Part shown: positions 1 through 7,445 of the stretch, piece by piece | Position numbering within the stretch: position 1 is the first letter of the stretch | Layout of the letters: each line of letters begins with the position of its first letter | Notes under the pieces: generated by a model | The model's input: the letters and a program-made list of their open reading frames with translations, nothing else | What the model was told of the DNA's origin: nothing | The model's database searches: none | NCBI RefSeq assembly: GCF_018618755.1 | Contig: NZ_JACSMR010000017.1 | Location: forward strand, 1 to 44,276 | DNA: 44,276 nucleotides | DNA from: Exiguobacterium sp. s193 | GTDB lineage: Bacteria; Bacillota; Bacilli; Exiguobacteriales; Exiguobacteriaceae | Direction: 5' to 3' | Translations under genes and position numbers: made by a program

Positions 1-886
1 AAAAGCCGCTGCGGAAGAAGCCCTCCGTGCCCACGAAGCGGACGTCTATAAAACATTCCAAGAGTATGCAGCAGGCGACTATGAAGGTTCGTACAACACG
101 TTCCGTGAAGGTTACAGCCGCATGTATGACATCTCGAAAGCTCTCTCAGTCGCAATCACAACACAAATGCCTGAGAAGTTCGACAACACGAAAGCTGATA
201 CAAAAGCCGCTGACCTCCGGTCAACACTCAACAGCCTCGCTGCTGAACACGTCGCACTTGCGAACATCAGCATGACAGCAGGCGTCGATCAAGCGAAAGA
301 CTACGACGCAGCGAACTGGACGGAAGACATGCACACAGCTGACTTCAAAGCCGCGATCAAATCAATCTACGGTCAAGCCGGTGCGGATCAGTTCGAGCAA
401 GTCTGGACGAAAAACCACATCGAAGCACAAGCGAACCTCGTCACAGCAGCCATCAACGATGATAAAAAAATGATGGGTGACGCACAAGACATGCTCAAAA
501 TGTTCACGAACGACTTCGGTGCGTTCCTCGGAGCAGCAACGGAAGAAAACCTTCCGACAAAAGCAGCACAAGAAGCCGTCGCTGGCCATGAAACGTATGT
601 CCAAGACACGTTCATGCAGTACACGGAAGGCGACTACAAAGGTTCAGTCGACACGTTCCGTGAGTCATATGCTTACATGTACGGTGTCGGGGAAAACCTC
701 GGTGAAGCAATCGTCAAACAATCACCTGAGAAATTCATGGACGGTACGCCAGGTTCAATGCCGAACACAGGTAACGGCGGCATGAGCGACACAAACAACA
801 ACGCAACAACAGGTGCACTCGCACTCTTCGGTCTTGCACTCGGTGCAGCTGGAATCGTCGTGGCACGCAAACGTCAAAACGCGTAA
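1..886 (+). CDS. Surface-anchored helical repeat protein, 5' end cut by window
   Basis: The reading frame is open from base 2, so the gene begins before the window. The visible 295 residues hold the end of one repeat unit and one full unit: the segment around HEADVYKTFQEY...MPEKF recurs near the C terminus as HETYVQDTFMQY...SPEKF. The units look all-helical with recurrent histidines (EHVALA, NHIEAQ, GHETYV), which might bind a metal or haem, but I cannot name the family. The C terminus has MPNTGNGG, a hydrophobic stretch and the basic tail RKRQNA, a sorting signal of LPxTG type with Met for Leu. The DUF4397 protein at 37273-38067 has the same kind of tail (MPDTGLGG...RRKQNA), so the class F sortase at 36687-37301 is a plausible partner. 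A terminator follows. Confidence 0.75.
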   Translation, partial: KAAAEEALRAHEADVYKTFQEYAAGDYEGSYNTFREGYSRMYDISKALSVAITTQMPEKFDNTKADTKAADLRSTLNSLAAEHVALANISMTAGVDQAKDYDAANWTEDMHTADFKAAIKSIYGQAGADQFEQVWTKNHIEAQANLVTAAINDDKKMMGDAQDMLKMFTNDFGAFLGAATEENLPTKAAQEAVAGHETYVQDTFMQYTEGDYKGSVDTFRESYAYMYGVGENLGEAIVKQSPEKFMDGTPGSMPNTGNGGMSDTNNNATTGALALFGLALGAAGIVVARKRQNA

Positions 887-913
887 GCTCACTTCATCAA
901 CTTCATTCAAACG

Positions 914-949
914 AAAGACACGTTCCGCTTCGGCGAACGTGTCTTTTTT
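914..949 (+). terminator. Intrinsic terminator
   Basis: GACACGTTC and GAACGTGTC form a stem followed by a T run, just after the surface protein. The DedA gene on the other strand ends 33 bp beyond. Confidence 0.8.
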
Positions 950-981
950 GTATATACCCGGTTTGGTAACCGTACTCTGAA

Positions 982-1563
982 TCACTCAGCAACCGCTTCT
1001 TTCTCCAGTTGGTGTCGCCGTCTCGCATGCATAATGGAGGCGCCGGCAATAATCAACACGACGGCAAGGATGATAAAAATCATGCTCGGGTTTGTCATGA
1101 TCCATTCCCATAACTCCGACCACGTGACAGCCTGACCAATCCGGACGATGATGAATGTCCAGAGGCCTGTGTACAACCCGGCAGCTAAAAATGTCATCCC
1201 CAGGTAACGCGGAAGCGGATACGCGAGTAATCCCGCGACATAATGAATCGGATGGCGCACGCCCGGTAAAAAGAAGGACAGCCCAATCGCCCAAAGACCA
1301 CGGCGATCCAGAATGTCTTCGGCGCGCGTCAAAAATTTAACTTTCATGAACTTTTTGATGAATGGAATTTCGCGGAAGAAACGTGCCAGCAAATAAAACC
1401 ACGCAAAGGAAATAAAAAATATCGGCCACGCGGCTAGCCATATGAGAACAGGATGCACACCTTCTTTGATTCGTAACGCTGTATATCCCATCATCAATAC
1501 ATCGTCTGATAACGGCGTAAACATGATGCCGCCCGCTAGTCGGACGAGTGCCATTAAATCCAT
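982..1563 (-). CDS. DedA-family membrane protein
   Basis: A 193-residue membrane protein of the DedA/VTT (SNARE-associated) family, which handles membrane lipid turnover, undecaprenyl phosphate recycling or small-molecule export. Several hydrophobic segments are visible. The motif FFLPGVRHPIHYVAGL matches the family's F-x-PG-x-R...AG re-entrant loop. A basic tail (HARRRHQLEKE) follows the last membrane segment. The ATG has an AAGGAAGTGAG ribosome site about 7 nt upstream. It is a single gene convergent with the surface protein. Substrate is unknown. Confidence 0.85.
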   Translation of the reverse strand: MDLMALVRLAGGIMFTPLSDDVLMMGYTALRIKEGVHPVLIWLAAWPIFFISFAWFYLLARFFREIPFIKKFMKVKFLTRAEDILDRRGLWAIGLSFFLPGVRHPIHYVAGLLAYPLPRYLGMTFLAAGLYTGLWTFIIVRIGQAVTWSELWEWIMTNPSMIFIILAVVLIIAGASIMHARRRHQLEKEAVAE

Positions 1564-1672
1564 TAATCGCTCACTTCCTTTTTTCTCTATATAGACAGTA
1601 TGCCCGATTTTTTTGTTTTTGAGTGTCCTTTGTCGAACAAAGTATTTCGAACCAAAAACATTTGGATTTTAA

Positions 1673-1771
1673 TTTTTGTACGTTGATAGCGCACAAGACC
1701 GCTTCGGTACAGCAGCAAACGTCACGGGTGACGGTATCATTGTCATGTCATCAAACACAATGCAATCCATC
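1673..1771 (+). pseudogene. Possible relic of a cell-wall-binding repeat protein
   Basis: In the frame of base 1685 the translation reads DSAQDRFGTAANVTGDG, then IIVMSSNTMQ. RFGTAANV resembles the RYxTAxxV signature of cell wall binding repeat 2 (PF04122). A stop precedes it closely, there is no ribosome site, and the resemblance ends after about 27 residues. It may be a degraded fragment; chance similarity is possible. Confidence 0.3.
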
Positions 1772-1780
1772 GCTCCTTGC

Positions 1781-1824
1781 AAAAAAAGAACGAGATTTTG
1801 CTTAGGGGCTGAAACGATCTCGCT
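1781..1824 (-). terminator. Orphan terminator-like hairpin
   Basis: Read on the minus strand, AGCGAGAT pairs with ATCTCGTT (one G-U) and a T run follows. No minus-strand gene lies directly upstream, so it may be left from a lost gene or end an unseen antisense transcript. Confidence 0.4.
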
Positions 1825-1949
1825 CCCCGCGAAGTCCTTTTTTTAGTCATCTTGATTCATTTAAAAAAGAAGGGAATCCGCTTACATAAAGAGAAGTGTA
1901 GTAAAGAACCTGAACGTATATCTGCTTGTATGATAGAGGAGGAATTTCC

Positions 1950-2735
1950 ATGTTACATCGCCGGAAGACCTATACGATTCGTCCCGAACGCTTAGAAGAA
2001 TTTACTGAGTTTTTCCATACCTATTTGTACCCGCTTCAAGTTAGTCATGGTGCTCGTCTTGTTGGTCGCTGGGTGACCGAGGCTGAAGATGAAGTCATCG
2101 CCATCTGGGAATATCGCGACCGTGAACATTACGAACAAGTCGATCGTGATGTCCGCAACAGTGCTTTACGCCGCGAAGCGATGAAAAAGCGCGCCCGACT
2201 CGGCAAAAATTTGTATATCAAATCGTATGAAGACTTCATGACAGCAACTGGTACGTATGCTCCACCTCGCGCGATTGTCAGTGTGACCGCATATATTACG
2301 AACGATGCGGGTGAAGTCCTGTTGGTCCGTAACTTACATCGTGGTGATACGTACGAGATGCCAGGTGGACAAGTCGAAAATCATGAGTCGATTCTTGACG
2401 CGATCAAACGAGAAGTTAAAGAAGAGACCGGTATCGATGTCACGATCGACGGGATCACCGGTATTTATCAAAACGTCTCAAGTCACGTTCTTTGCGTTTG
2501 CTTCCGCGGAAAAGCGGTCGGTGGTGAACTCGCAACACAAGAAGGTGAAACGACGGAGGTCGGATTCTTCCCGCTGACGCGTGACTCACTGAGTGAGTAC
2601 ATCAAACGCGAGCACTTCCAGTTGCGTACACTCGACGCCATGGATCCACACTACTTCCCACACGCTTTATATAAAGTCAGACCGTATGAATTGATCAGCC
2701 GTTATGATGGTAATACGACATCCCCGTCACGCTGA
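1950..2735 (+). CDS. NIPSNAP-like plus Nudix hydrolase fusion
   Basis: A 261-residue protein with two domains. Residues 1-100 look like a NIPSNAP or ferredoxin-like alpha/beta barrel (MLHRRKTYTIRPERLEEF; IWEYRDREHYEQVDRD). Residues 105-250 are a Nudix hydrolase with the full box G-x5-E-x7-REVKEETGI at about 142-164. Nudix enzymes cleave nucleoside diphosphates linked to another group; the substrate cannot be read here. I chose the ATG at 1950 because AGAGGAGG lies 7 nt upstream; an ATG 24 nt earlier has no site. It is a single gene with its own terminator. Confidence 0.85.
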   Translation: MLHRRKTYTIRPERLEEFTEFFHTYLYPLQVSHGARLVGRWVTEAEDEVIAIWEYRDREHYEQVDRDVRNSALRREAMKKRARLGKNLYIKSYEDFMTATGTYAPPRAIVSVTAYITNDAGEVLLVRNLHRGDTYEMPGGQVENHESILDAIKREVKEETGIDVTIDGITGIYQNVSSHVLCVCFRGKAVGGELATQEGETTEVGFFPLTRDSLSEYIKREHFQLRTLDAMDPHYFPHALYKVRPYELISRYDGNTTSPSR

Positions 2736-2752
2736 CTTGATTACTGTATAAC

Positions 2753-2795
2753 GACATCCAGGAGCAAACCTAACGTCCGTTCCTGGATGTTTTTG
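2753..2795 (+). terminator. Intrinsic terminator
   Basis: ACATCCAGGA pairs with TCCTGGATGT and a T run follows, between the Nudix gene and the convergent CPBP gene. Confidence 0.75.
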
Positions 2796-2797
2796 CT

Positions 2798-3400
2798 TTA
2801 AAACGATAAGGCAATGAAATCGACAATCATGTGCGCAATCCATGATCCAAAAATGCTACGGCCGGTTTTGATATAGATGTAGTTGAAAATTAATCGCGCT
2901 ACCCCTTGAAGTAACAGTACATGCAAGAGTGTCGATACGAAGGAGCCGTCCCAATATGACGGAATATGCATGAGTCCAAAAACCAGCGCACTCAACAGAG
3001 TACTCATCCACATCGATAATCCTTTACTGCGTGCACCTTCTAATACACCGATTCCAAGTAACTCTTCTCCCATCAACATGAAGGGAATCATAAGAGCAAT
3101 TTGCGCGAGATGACCTGAAGCTGGATTAGCCGCCCATTCCATACCAGCCGCACTAGCGATTAAGCCAATTAACATACTTGAAACGAAATAGAGCAAAACA
3201 CCTAGTGGAATCATCCACACTTTTTTCGGAAACGTCAGTACCTGCAGGCTATCTTTTTTAAAAGTAACTGCCCATGCCGCAAGTCCACCTATGAATAATG
3301 CTGACCACGCCCATTCCCACTGCGTCAAACCTAAGAATCCAACCAGTAACAACAGTGCTCCAACCACTAACCCACCATTTGTTGTCCGCATCGTTTTCAT
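2798..3400 (-). CDS. CPBP-family intramembrane metalloprotease
   Basis: A 200-residue, mostly hydrophobic protein of the CPBP (CAAX protease/bacteriocin-processing, Abi) family. The three family motifs are present: the glutamate pair in GEELLGIGVLEGAR, the histidine in FGLMHIPSYW, and the histidine in SWIAHMIVDF. Such enzymes cleave membrane-bound or prenylated peptides, or protect against bacteriocins. The ATG at 3400 has AGGAGG 8-9 nt upstream; longer starts lack one. It is transcribed away from the Rgg-like regulator, a common pairing for peptide-linked regulation. Confidence 0.85.
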   Translation of the reverse strand: MKTMRTTNGGLVVGALLLLVGFLGLTQWEWAWSALFIGGLAAWAVTFKKDSLQVLTFPKKVWMIPLGVLLYFVSSMLIGLIASAAGMEWAANPASGHLAQIALMIPFMLMGEELLGIGVLEGARSKGLSMWMSTLLSALVFGLMHIPSYWDGSFVSTLLHVLLLQGVARLIFNYIYIKTGRSIFGSWIAHMIVDFIALSF

Positions 3401-3450
3401 AATAAGTTCCTCCTTGAGTATTGCACGTTTTTCAATTCGTGCTTCATTTG

Positions 3451-3464
3451 ATACTTGGAGTATA
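3451..3464. promoter_or_regulatory. Palindrome over likely CPBP -10 box
   Basis: ATACTtggAGTAT is a perfect 5-bp-arm palindrome between the divergent genes. On the minus strand it overlaps TATACT, a good -10 for the CPBP gene. It could be an operator for the neighbouring Rgg-like regulator; this is inference. Confidence 0.35.
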
Positions 3465-3553
3465 AGACGGATTGATAAAAATAATTCCAATAGTCTCCTA
3501 TTTAGCACCTTTTACTTTTCGAAAGATACACTTGAAGAAAGGAGAGGATCGTC

Positions 3554-4441
3554 ATTCTATCGCACGGCGAACTTTTACGCGAATTACGGATCAAAAAAGG
3601 TGTGACCCAAAAGGATCTCTACGATTCTGTCATGTCTAAGTCTTATGCAATCCGTTTTGAACAGGGGAAACATGAAATCTCTTTTCACCTTATTCAACTA
3701 CTACTCGAACGGCTCGGTATGGAAATTGATGAATTTCTCTATATCCACCATGGGTTTCAGGAATCTCTTGTCGAACGCTTTTATGACGAGTATGGACTCA
3801 AAGGAAATGCAAATGATATCGACGGATTGATGGCTCTTCGTTCCACCTATCGTGCATTTCCGACTTCTTATCAAAATAGTTTGCGTCTTACCGAACTCGA
3901 TGCCCGGATCGAACAACTGACTTACTTTAATCAGCATAGTGTCTTTTCAAAAGAGGCAATTTCAAAAGAAACACGCCAAACGATTCATGACTATTTAGAT
4001 CGGATTGAGACGTGGACAATTGGAGAACTGCGTTTTTTTGCGAATACACTCGATTTCATCGACTATGAACGAAAAACGGAGTACTTTCGTAGCATTCTGC
4101 CTTCGCTTCATCGCTACAAACAGTTCAAACGCGGACGAACCGTCATTTGTACATTGTTGATTAATGAAATCCATGAATTGATCATGACGACTGAACTTGG
4201 TATGGCACAAATACTCCTCGTGCAGCTCGATGATTTTTCACAAGGTGTTGAAGCCATGTTCTATCGAAATACACACCACTTTTATAGCGGACTCCTACTA
4301 ATTGCTCAAGGGAATGTCTCAGCTGGAAAACTCCAAGTCGAGCAAGCTATCATGATCTATGAAACACTTGGCTATTCTCACCAAGCCGCATTATCACGTT
4401 CGTTTTATCAATTGCTTCGTCCAACGAATCCTCCTGAATGA
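3554..4441 (+). CDS. Rgg/MutR-type transcriptional regulator, apparent ATT start
   Basis: About 295 residues: an N-terminal Xre-type helix-turn-helix (LLRELRIKKGVTQKDL...RFEQGKHEIS, residues 6-60) and a long helical C-terminal domain, the plan of Rgg/GadR/MutR regulators that sense short peptides. The first ordinary start, GTG at 3602, would cut off the first helix of the DNA-binding domain. The frame is open from the stop at 3533, contains no ATG, GTG or TTG before 3602, and has AAAGGAGAGG at 3538-3547 with an ATT at 3554 in good spacing. I therefore place the start at ATT 3554; a base error turning ATG into ATT would explain it equally well. Divergent from the CPBP protease. Confidence 0.75.
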   Translation: MLSHGELLRELRIKKGVTQKDLYDSVMSKSYAIRFEQGKHEISFHLIQLLLERLGMEIDEFLYIHHGFQESLVERFYDEYGLKGNANDIDGLMALRSTYRAFPTSYQNSLRLTELDARIEQLTYFNQHSVFSKEAISKETRQTIHDYLDRIETWTIGELRFFANTLDFIDYERKTEYFRSILPSLHRYKQFKRGRTVICTLLINEIHELIMTTELGMAQILLVQLDDFSQGVEAMFYRNTHHFYSGLLLIAQGNVSAGKLQVEQAIMIYETLGYSHQAALSRSFYQLLRPTNPPE

Positions 4442-4526
4442 GGTCTTAAATAAGTGACTTTTTTTATCCCGTCCCTTGTTCTTCGATACGATACACCTAT
4501 ATTCGATTATAGGGCGGTGACTTTCC

Positions 4527-4685
4527 ATGAAAAAATCAAATTCGAGTAACATCCGGTGGGAACGATTCTTTCTTTCGCTTGGTCTTCTTTTGCTCTCCTA
4601 TCTGTATATGAAAACCCACCTATTTGGAGCGCAACTAGCGATGCCGTTATCTGGATTTTTCTCGATCCAACTCTTTTTATTATGA
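4527..4685 (+). CDS. Small hydrophobic peptide, 52 aa
   Basis: ATG at 4527, stop at 4683-4685. The peptide begins MKKSNSSNIRWERFF and then has two hydrophobic stretches (LSLGLLLLSYLYM; MPLSGFFSIQLFLL). The ribosome site is weak (GGGCGG about 10 nt upstream). It sits between the Rgg-like regulator and a terminator, 85 bp after the regulator. I do not recognise it. It may be a membrane microprotein; a pheromone precursor is conceivable but unsupported. Confidence 0.4.
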   Translation: MKKSNSSNIRWERFFLSLGLLLLSYLYMKTHLFGAQLAMPLSGFFSIQLFLL

Positions 4686-4707
4686 GATTTAATGATGATA
4701 TCCAGTA

Positions 4708-4752
4708 TAAAACCCTCGTCCATGCGATCATCGCATACAGACGAGGGTTAAT
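4708..4752. terminator. Bidirectional terminator
   Basis: AACCCTCGTC pairs with GACGAGGGTT between the converging small peptide gene and catE. Confidence 0.75.
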
Positions 4753-4756
4753 CAGG

Positions 4757-5620
4757 TTAGTTTACGGATGGTGTAACCGTGAGTCGAACGGTAATTCCAG
4801 CATCATCGGTGACATACACATCTCCTGCTTGATCCGTAACAGTATAAGCAGAAGCTTTCAACGCCTTAATTGCTTCTTGGAGCGTCTCTTGATCCGGATA
4901 GCGTAACGTCCAGTAGACGAGACCGACCGCATCATTTGGATTCGTCGGTGCATCGATACCAGACCAGACGTTCAGACCGATATGATGATGATAACCGCCA
5001 GCAGCAACGAATAACGCCCGCATCCGGGAAGCGTCAGCTGCTACTTCAAAGCCGAGTGTCTCAACATAAAACTTTCGCGCTGCTTCGAGTGTCTTCACGT
5101 GGAAGTGGACGTGTCCCATGACCGTCTCGCTTGGCATGCCATACCAATCTTCTTCTCCTGCTTCAACGAGCATGCTTTGCCAATCGACAGGATCCGTCGT
5201 CATTTTGACGTCGCCATTCGCTTCATACGTCCACGTATCCCGCGGACGATCGGCATAAATCTCAATGCCGTTCCCATCTGGATCTGATAAATAGAATGCT
5301 TCACTGACAAGATGGTCGCCTTGACCAACCTCAATGCCTTGTGCGATCAGATTCCGGATGACGAAGCCAAGTTCTTTTCGGTTCGGTAGCAAAATCGCAA
5401 AATGGTATAACCCAGCGACCGAGTTCGGTGGGAAGCGACGGGCGTTCGGATGGACTTCCAGCTCAACGAGTGGTGTACCTTGTGCGCCAAGTACAGTCAG
5501 TTGATCGGTTTGTGTCAGCAGACGCAATCCGAGTGATTCGGTATAAAATGAAACGGAACGATCGAGATCCGTCACGCGTAAGCGAACAGGACCGAGTGTA
5601 ATCTGTGGGTGAATGGACAT
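4757..5620 (-). CDS. catE: Catechol-2,3-dioxygenase-like VOC protein
   Basis: A 287-residue two-module VOC (glyoxalase/extradiol dioxygenase fold) protein. Module 1 opens with LGPVRLRVTDLDRSVSFYT and ends with the metal-site FYLSDPDGNGIEIYAD; module 2 opens with GHVHFHVKTLEAARKFYV. Likely metal ligands are the module 2 histidine of HVHFHV, a histidine in GGYHHHIG and a late acidic residue. Length and layout match Bacillus CatE (YfiE), which opens catechol rings and protects from catechol and quinone stress. The ATG has AAGGAGG 8 nt upstream. It is divergent from an HxlR-type regulator, as expected for a quinone-responsive pair. Confidence 0.85.
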   Translation of the reverse strand: MSIHPQITLGPVRLRVTDLDRSVSFYTESLGLRLLTQTDQLTVLGAQGTPLVELEVHPNARRFPPNSVAGLYHFAILLPNRKELGFVIRNLIAQGIEVGQGDHLVSEAFYLSDPDGNGIEIYADRPRDTWTYEANGDVKMTTDPVDWQSMLVEAGEEDWYGMPSETVMGHVHFHVKTLEAARKFYVETLGFEVAADASRMRALFVAAGGYHHHIGLNVWSGIDAPTNPNDAVGLVYWTLRYPDQETLQEAIKALKASAYTVTDQAGDVYVTDDAGITVRLTVTPSVN

Positions 5621-5707
5621 CTTGTTTCCTCCTTCAATTAAATGGCTCGTGTCTCTATTATTACGCGGAAGCGATGGAAGCGGAAGTAGGCACGAATAAG
5701 TGGTATA

Positions 5708-5723
5708 GTATCCTCAACGATAC
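5708..5723. promoter_or_regulatory. Candidate operator of the catE/HxlR pair
   Basis: GTATC-ctcaac-GATAC is a perfect inverted repeat in the divergent spacer, just before the regulator's ribosome site and overlapping TATAGT, a possible -10. YodB/CatR-type DUF24 regulators bind such short dyads. Inference from position and symmetry only. Confidence 0.4.
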
Positions 5724-5741
5724 CATGAAGGAGGAAGACCG

Positions 5742-6098
5742 ATGGAAGAGACACCAAGCTGTCGGGTCGAGACGGCACTCGAAATCTTGACTGGAAAATG
5801 GAAACCGTCGATTTTACTTGTCTTGATCACACACGGAACACTCCGCTTCAGTGAACTGAAACGACAATTACCGAATATCACCCAAAAGATGCTGACAGCT
5901 CAACTACGTGAACTTGAGCTAAACGATATCGTACACCGTGAAATCTACCAAGTCGTTCCCCCCCGCGTCGAGTACTCCTTGACGGATTACGGGCGGACAC
6001 TCATGCCAATTCTCCATGCGATGAACCATTGGGGCGAACAGCATGCCGCACATATGGAACAAAAAGAAGAGGATCAGAAGGCAGCTTCTTTGCGCTGA
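5742..6098 (+). CDS. HxlR/DUF24 thiol-sensing repressor (YodB/CatR-like)
   Basis: A 118-residue winged-helix protein of the HxlR (DUF24) family: VETALEILTGKWKPSILLVL, then FSELKRQLPNITQKMLTAQLRELE, then the wing VPPRVEYSLTDYGRTL. Cys7 in the N-terminal segment sits where YodB and CatR of Bacillus carry the conserved cysteine that reacts with quinones and diamide. A Cys-bearing DUF24 regulator divergent from catE strongly suggests it represses catE until quinone stress. The ATG follows AAGGAGG by 7 nt. Confidence 0.85.
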   Translation: MEETPSCRVETALEILTGKWKPSILLVLITHGTLRFSELKRQLPNITQKMLTAQLRELELNDIVHREIYQVVPPRVEYSLTDYGRTLMPILHAMNHWGEQHAAHMEQKEEDQKAASLR

Positions 6099-6122
6099 GT
6101 ATTTGAAACGGCCGATTATTCG

Positions 6123-6153
6123 AAGGGATGGCTTTTGAGCCAGTCCCTTTTTG
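6123..6153 (+). terminator. Intrinsic terminator
   Basis: AGGGATGGCT pairs with AGCCAGTCCCT (one mismatch) and a T run follows the regulator gene. Confidence 0.7.
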
Positions 6154-6271
6154 TGTGGTTGTTTTTTCTCTCCTCCCCCGTTTTCGTAAATCAGTAAAAA
6201 ATGACAATGGAATAATATCCCTTATTTCACGTATACTGAAGAAATAGACTGCTTGAAGGAGTGACTTACTT

Positions 6272-7045
6272 ATGCACCAGCTATATGCCATCGAACAACT
6301 TACAGACCGGCTCAAACAGGATCCGACCGTTGAAGCGATTTTTTTGAAAGGCTCGTTCGGTCGGGGGGAAGAAGATTACCATTCCGATCTCGACCTCTAC
6401 TGCCTCGTCGCGGAAGACGCTGTTTCGACGTTCTTACCTCGCCGACTGGCGCACCTCGAAGCCTACCGGCCTGTCATTTGGCACGATGACCTGTTCATCG
6501 TCGCCCCGCAAATGATCGCCGTCTACGATGATCTGTTACATGTCGACTTATTTACTGTCACGACGGATTCGTTAAATCAAAAAGATGCCATCCGTGTCCT
6601 TTATGACCCAAAAAATCAGTTAGCACCGTTTATCGAAGAAAGTTCTCTGACCCTTGCCAAGCAGGAATTCGAAGACGAGGCGATTGACGCCGTCTGGTTC
6701 TACTTCCAATATCAGAAAGCTGCCGCACGCGGCAACGGTTTATGGGCAGTCGAAATGTTACGCAGTGCATTAACGAAATTCGCCAAAGTCCTGTTGCACC
6801 ACTATCTGCCGGAACGGGCCCAACTCGGACTGAAGACGATTCCAGATTACTTACCGGACGACCGGCGTATCCCGTTCGAAGCCGTTTATGACGTCCTTGT
6901 CCCGGCGACGCATCAAGAAGCCGGACGTCGCTATGCTGCGTTACTCGAACAAGAACGCACCTTTTTGCAGACGACATTACAGGATCAGCCGGAGACACTT
7001 GTGTTACTTGATCGTCTCCTCCGCTCAACGTCTGTTTCCCATTGA
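6272..7045 (+). CDS. Nucleotidyltransferase-domain protein
   Basis: A 257-residue protein with the polymerase-beta-type nucleotidyltransferase signature near the N terminus: GSFGRG, then SDLDLYC about 12 residues on, with a further acidic strand HVDLFTV supplying the third carboxylate. The C-terminal half is helical. Aminoglycoside nucleotidyltransferases share this plan, but so do many uncharacterised enzymes, so I name no substrate. The ATG has AAGGAG about 9 nt upstream. It is a single gene, followed by the terminator and repeat element at 7087. Confidence 0.75.
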   Translation: MHQLYAIEQLTDRLKQDPTVEAIFLKGSFGRGEEDYHSDLDLYCLVAEDAVSTFLPRRLAHLEAYRPVIWHDDLFIVAPQMIAVYDDLLHVDLFTVTTDSLNQKDAIRVLYDPKNQLAPFIEESSLTLAKQEFEDEAIDAVWFYFQYQKAAARGNGLWAVEMLRSALTKFAKVLLHHYLPERAQLGLKTIPDYLPDDRRIPFEAVYDVLVPATHQEAGRRYAALLEQERTFLQTTLQDQPETLVLLDRLLRSTSVSH

Positions 7046-7086
7046 ACAGGTTGTCGCTTTTGTCAGATATCACTTGATCAACAAAA

Positions 7087-7115
7087 AAACTCCCTTCCAC
7101 ATCGGAAGGGAGTTT
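7087..7115. terminator. Left flanking hairpin of repeat copy A
   Basis: AAACTCCCTTCC pairs with GGAAGGGAGTTT. It serves as terminator of the nucleotidyltransferase gene. The same loop and inner stem recur at 7446-7474, with one stem base pair changed on both sides (T-A to G-C). Confidence 0.8.
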
Positions 7116-7445
7116 CAGCGTGTAGACAAACTCTTATGAAGCGCGAACATGCGATAACGAGAGACAATCCGGTCGCGCTTCCCTGTCTCGCCTCGTCTTC
7201 AAAGCGATTCGAGACGGATTGCGCCCTAAACCGTCTGCATGACTGGATTTCTTTCACGGTATTATCTAAAAGCGTCGCGTTTCGTTGACTCCTGCGGGGA
7301 AAAGTGCGTTTTTAACGTACTTTTAGAGGCAGGCAAGACCCTGCTCATTGTCCGTGAGGATCAAGGAGCAACGGCTTGCGCCTCGCCCGAGGAAAGCAAC
7401 GAAAAAGGACGCTTGATCTCCCGATCGCACGTTGTCTACAGCCTG

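Larger units (their letters stand above)
1564..1949. other. Gene-poor intergenic stretch
   Basis: 386 bp with no convincing intact gene. It holds a possible cell-wall-binding-repeat relic (1673-1771), an orphan terminator hairpin pointing left (1781-1824) and the ribosome site of the Nudix gene. No clear promoter was found. Confidence 0.5.

Noticed and set aside
1623-1805. 60-residue frame (+) in the gap before the Nudix gene
   Set aside because: No ribosome site, odd composition, and the suggestive cell-wall-binding similarity is in another frame.
4556-4906. 116-residue frame (+) over the terminator and catE 3' end
   Set aside because: Crosses a bidirectional terminator and lies antisense to catE; the 52-residue frame at 4527 is the better candidate.
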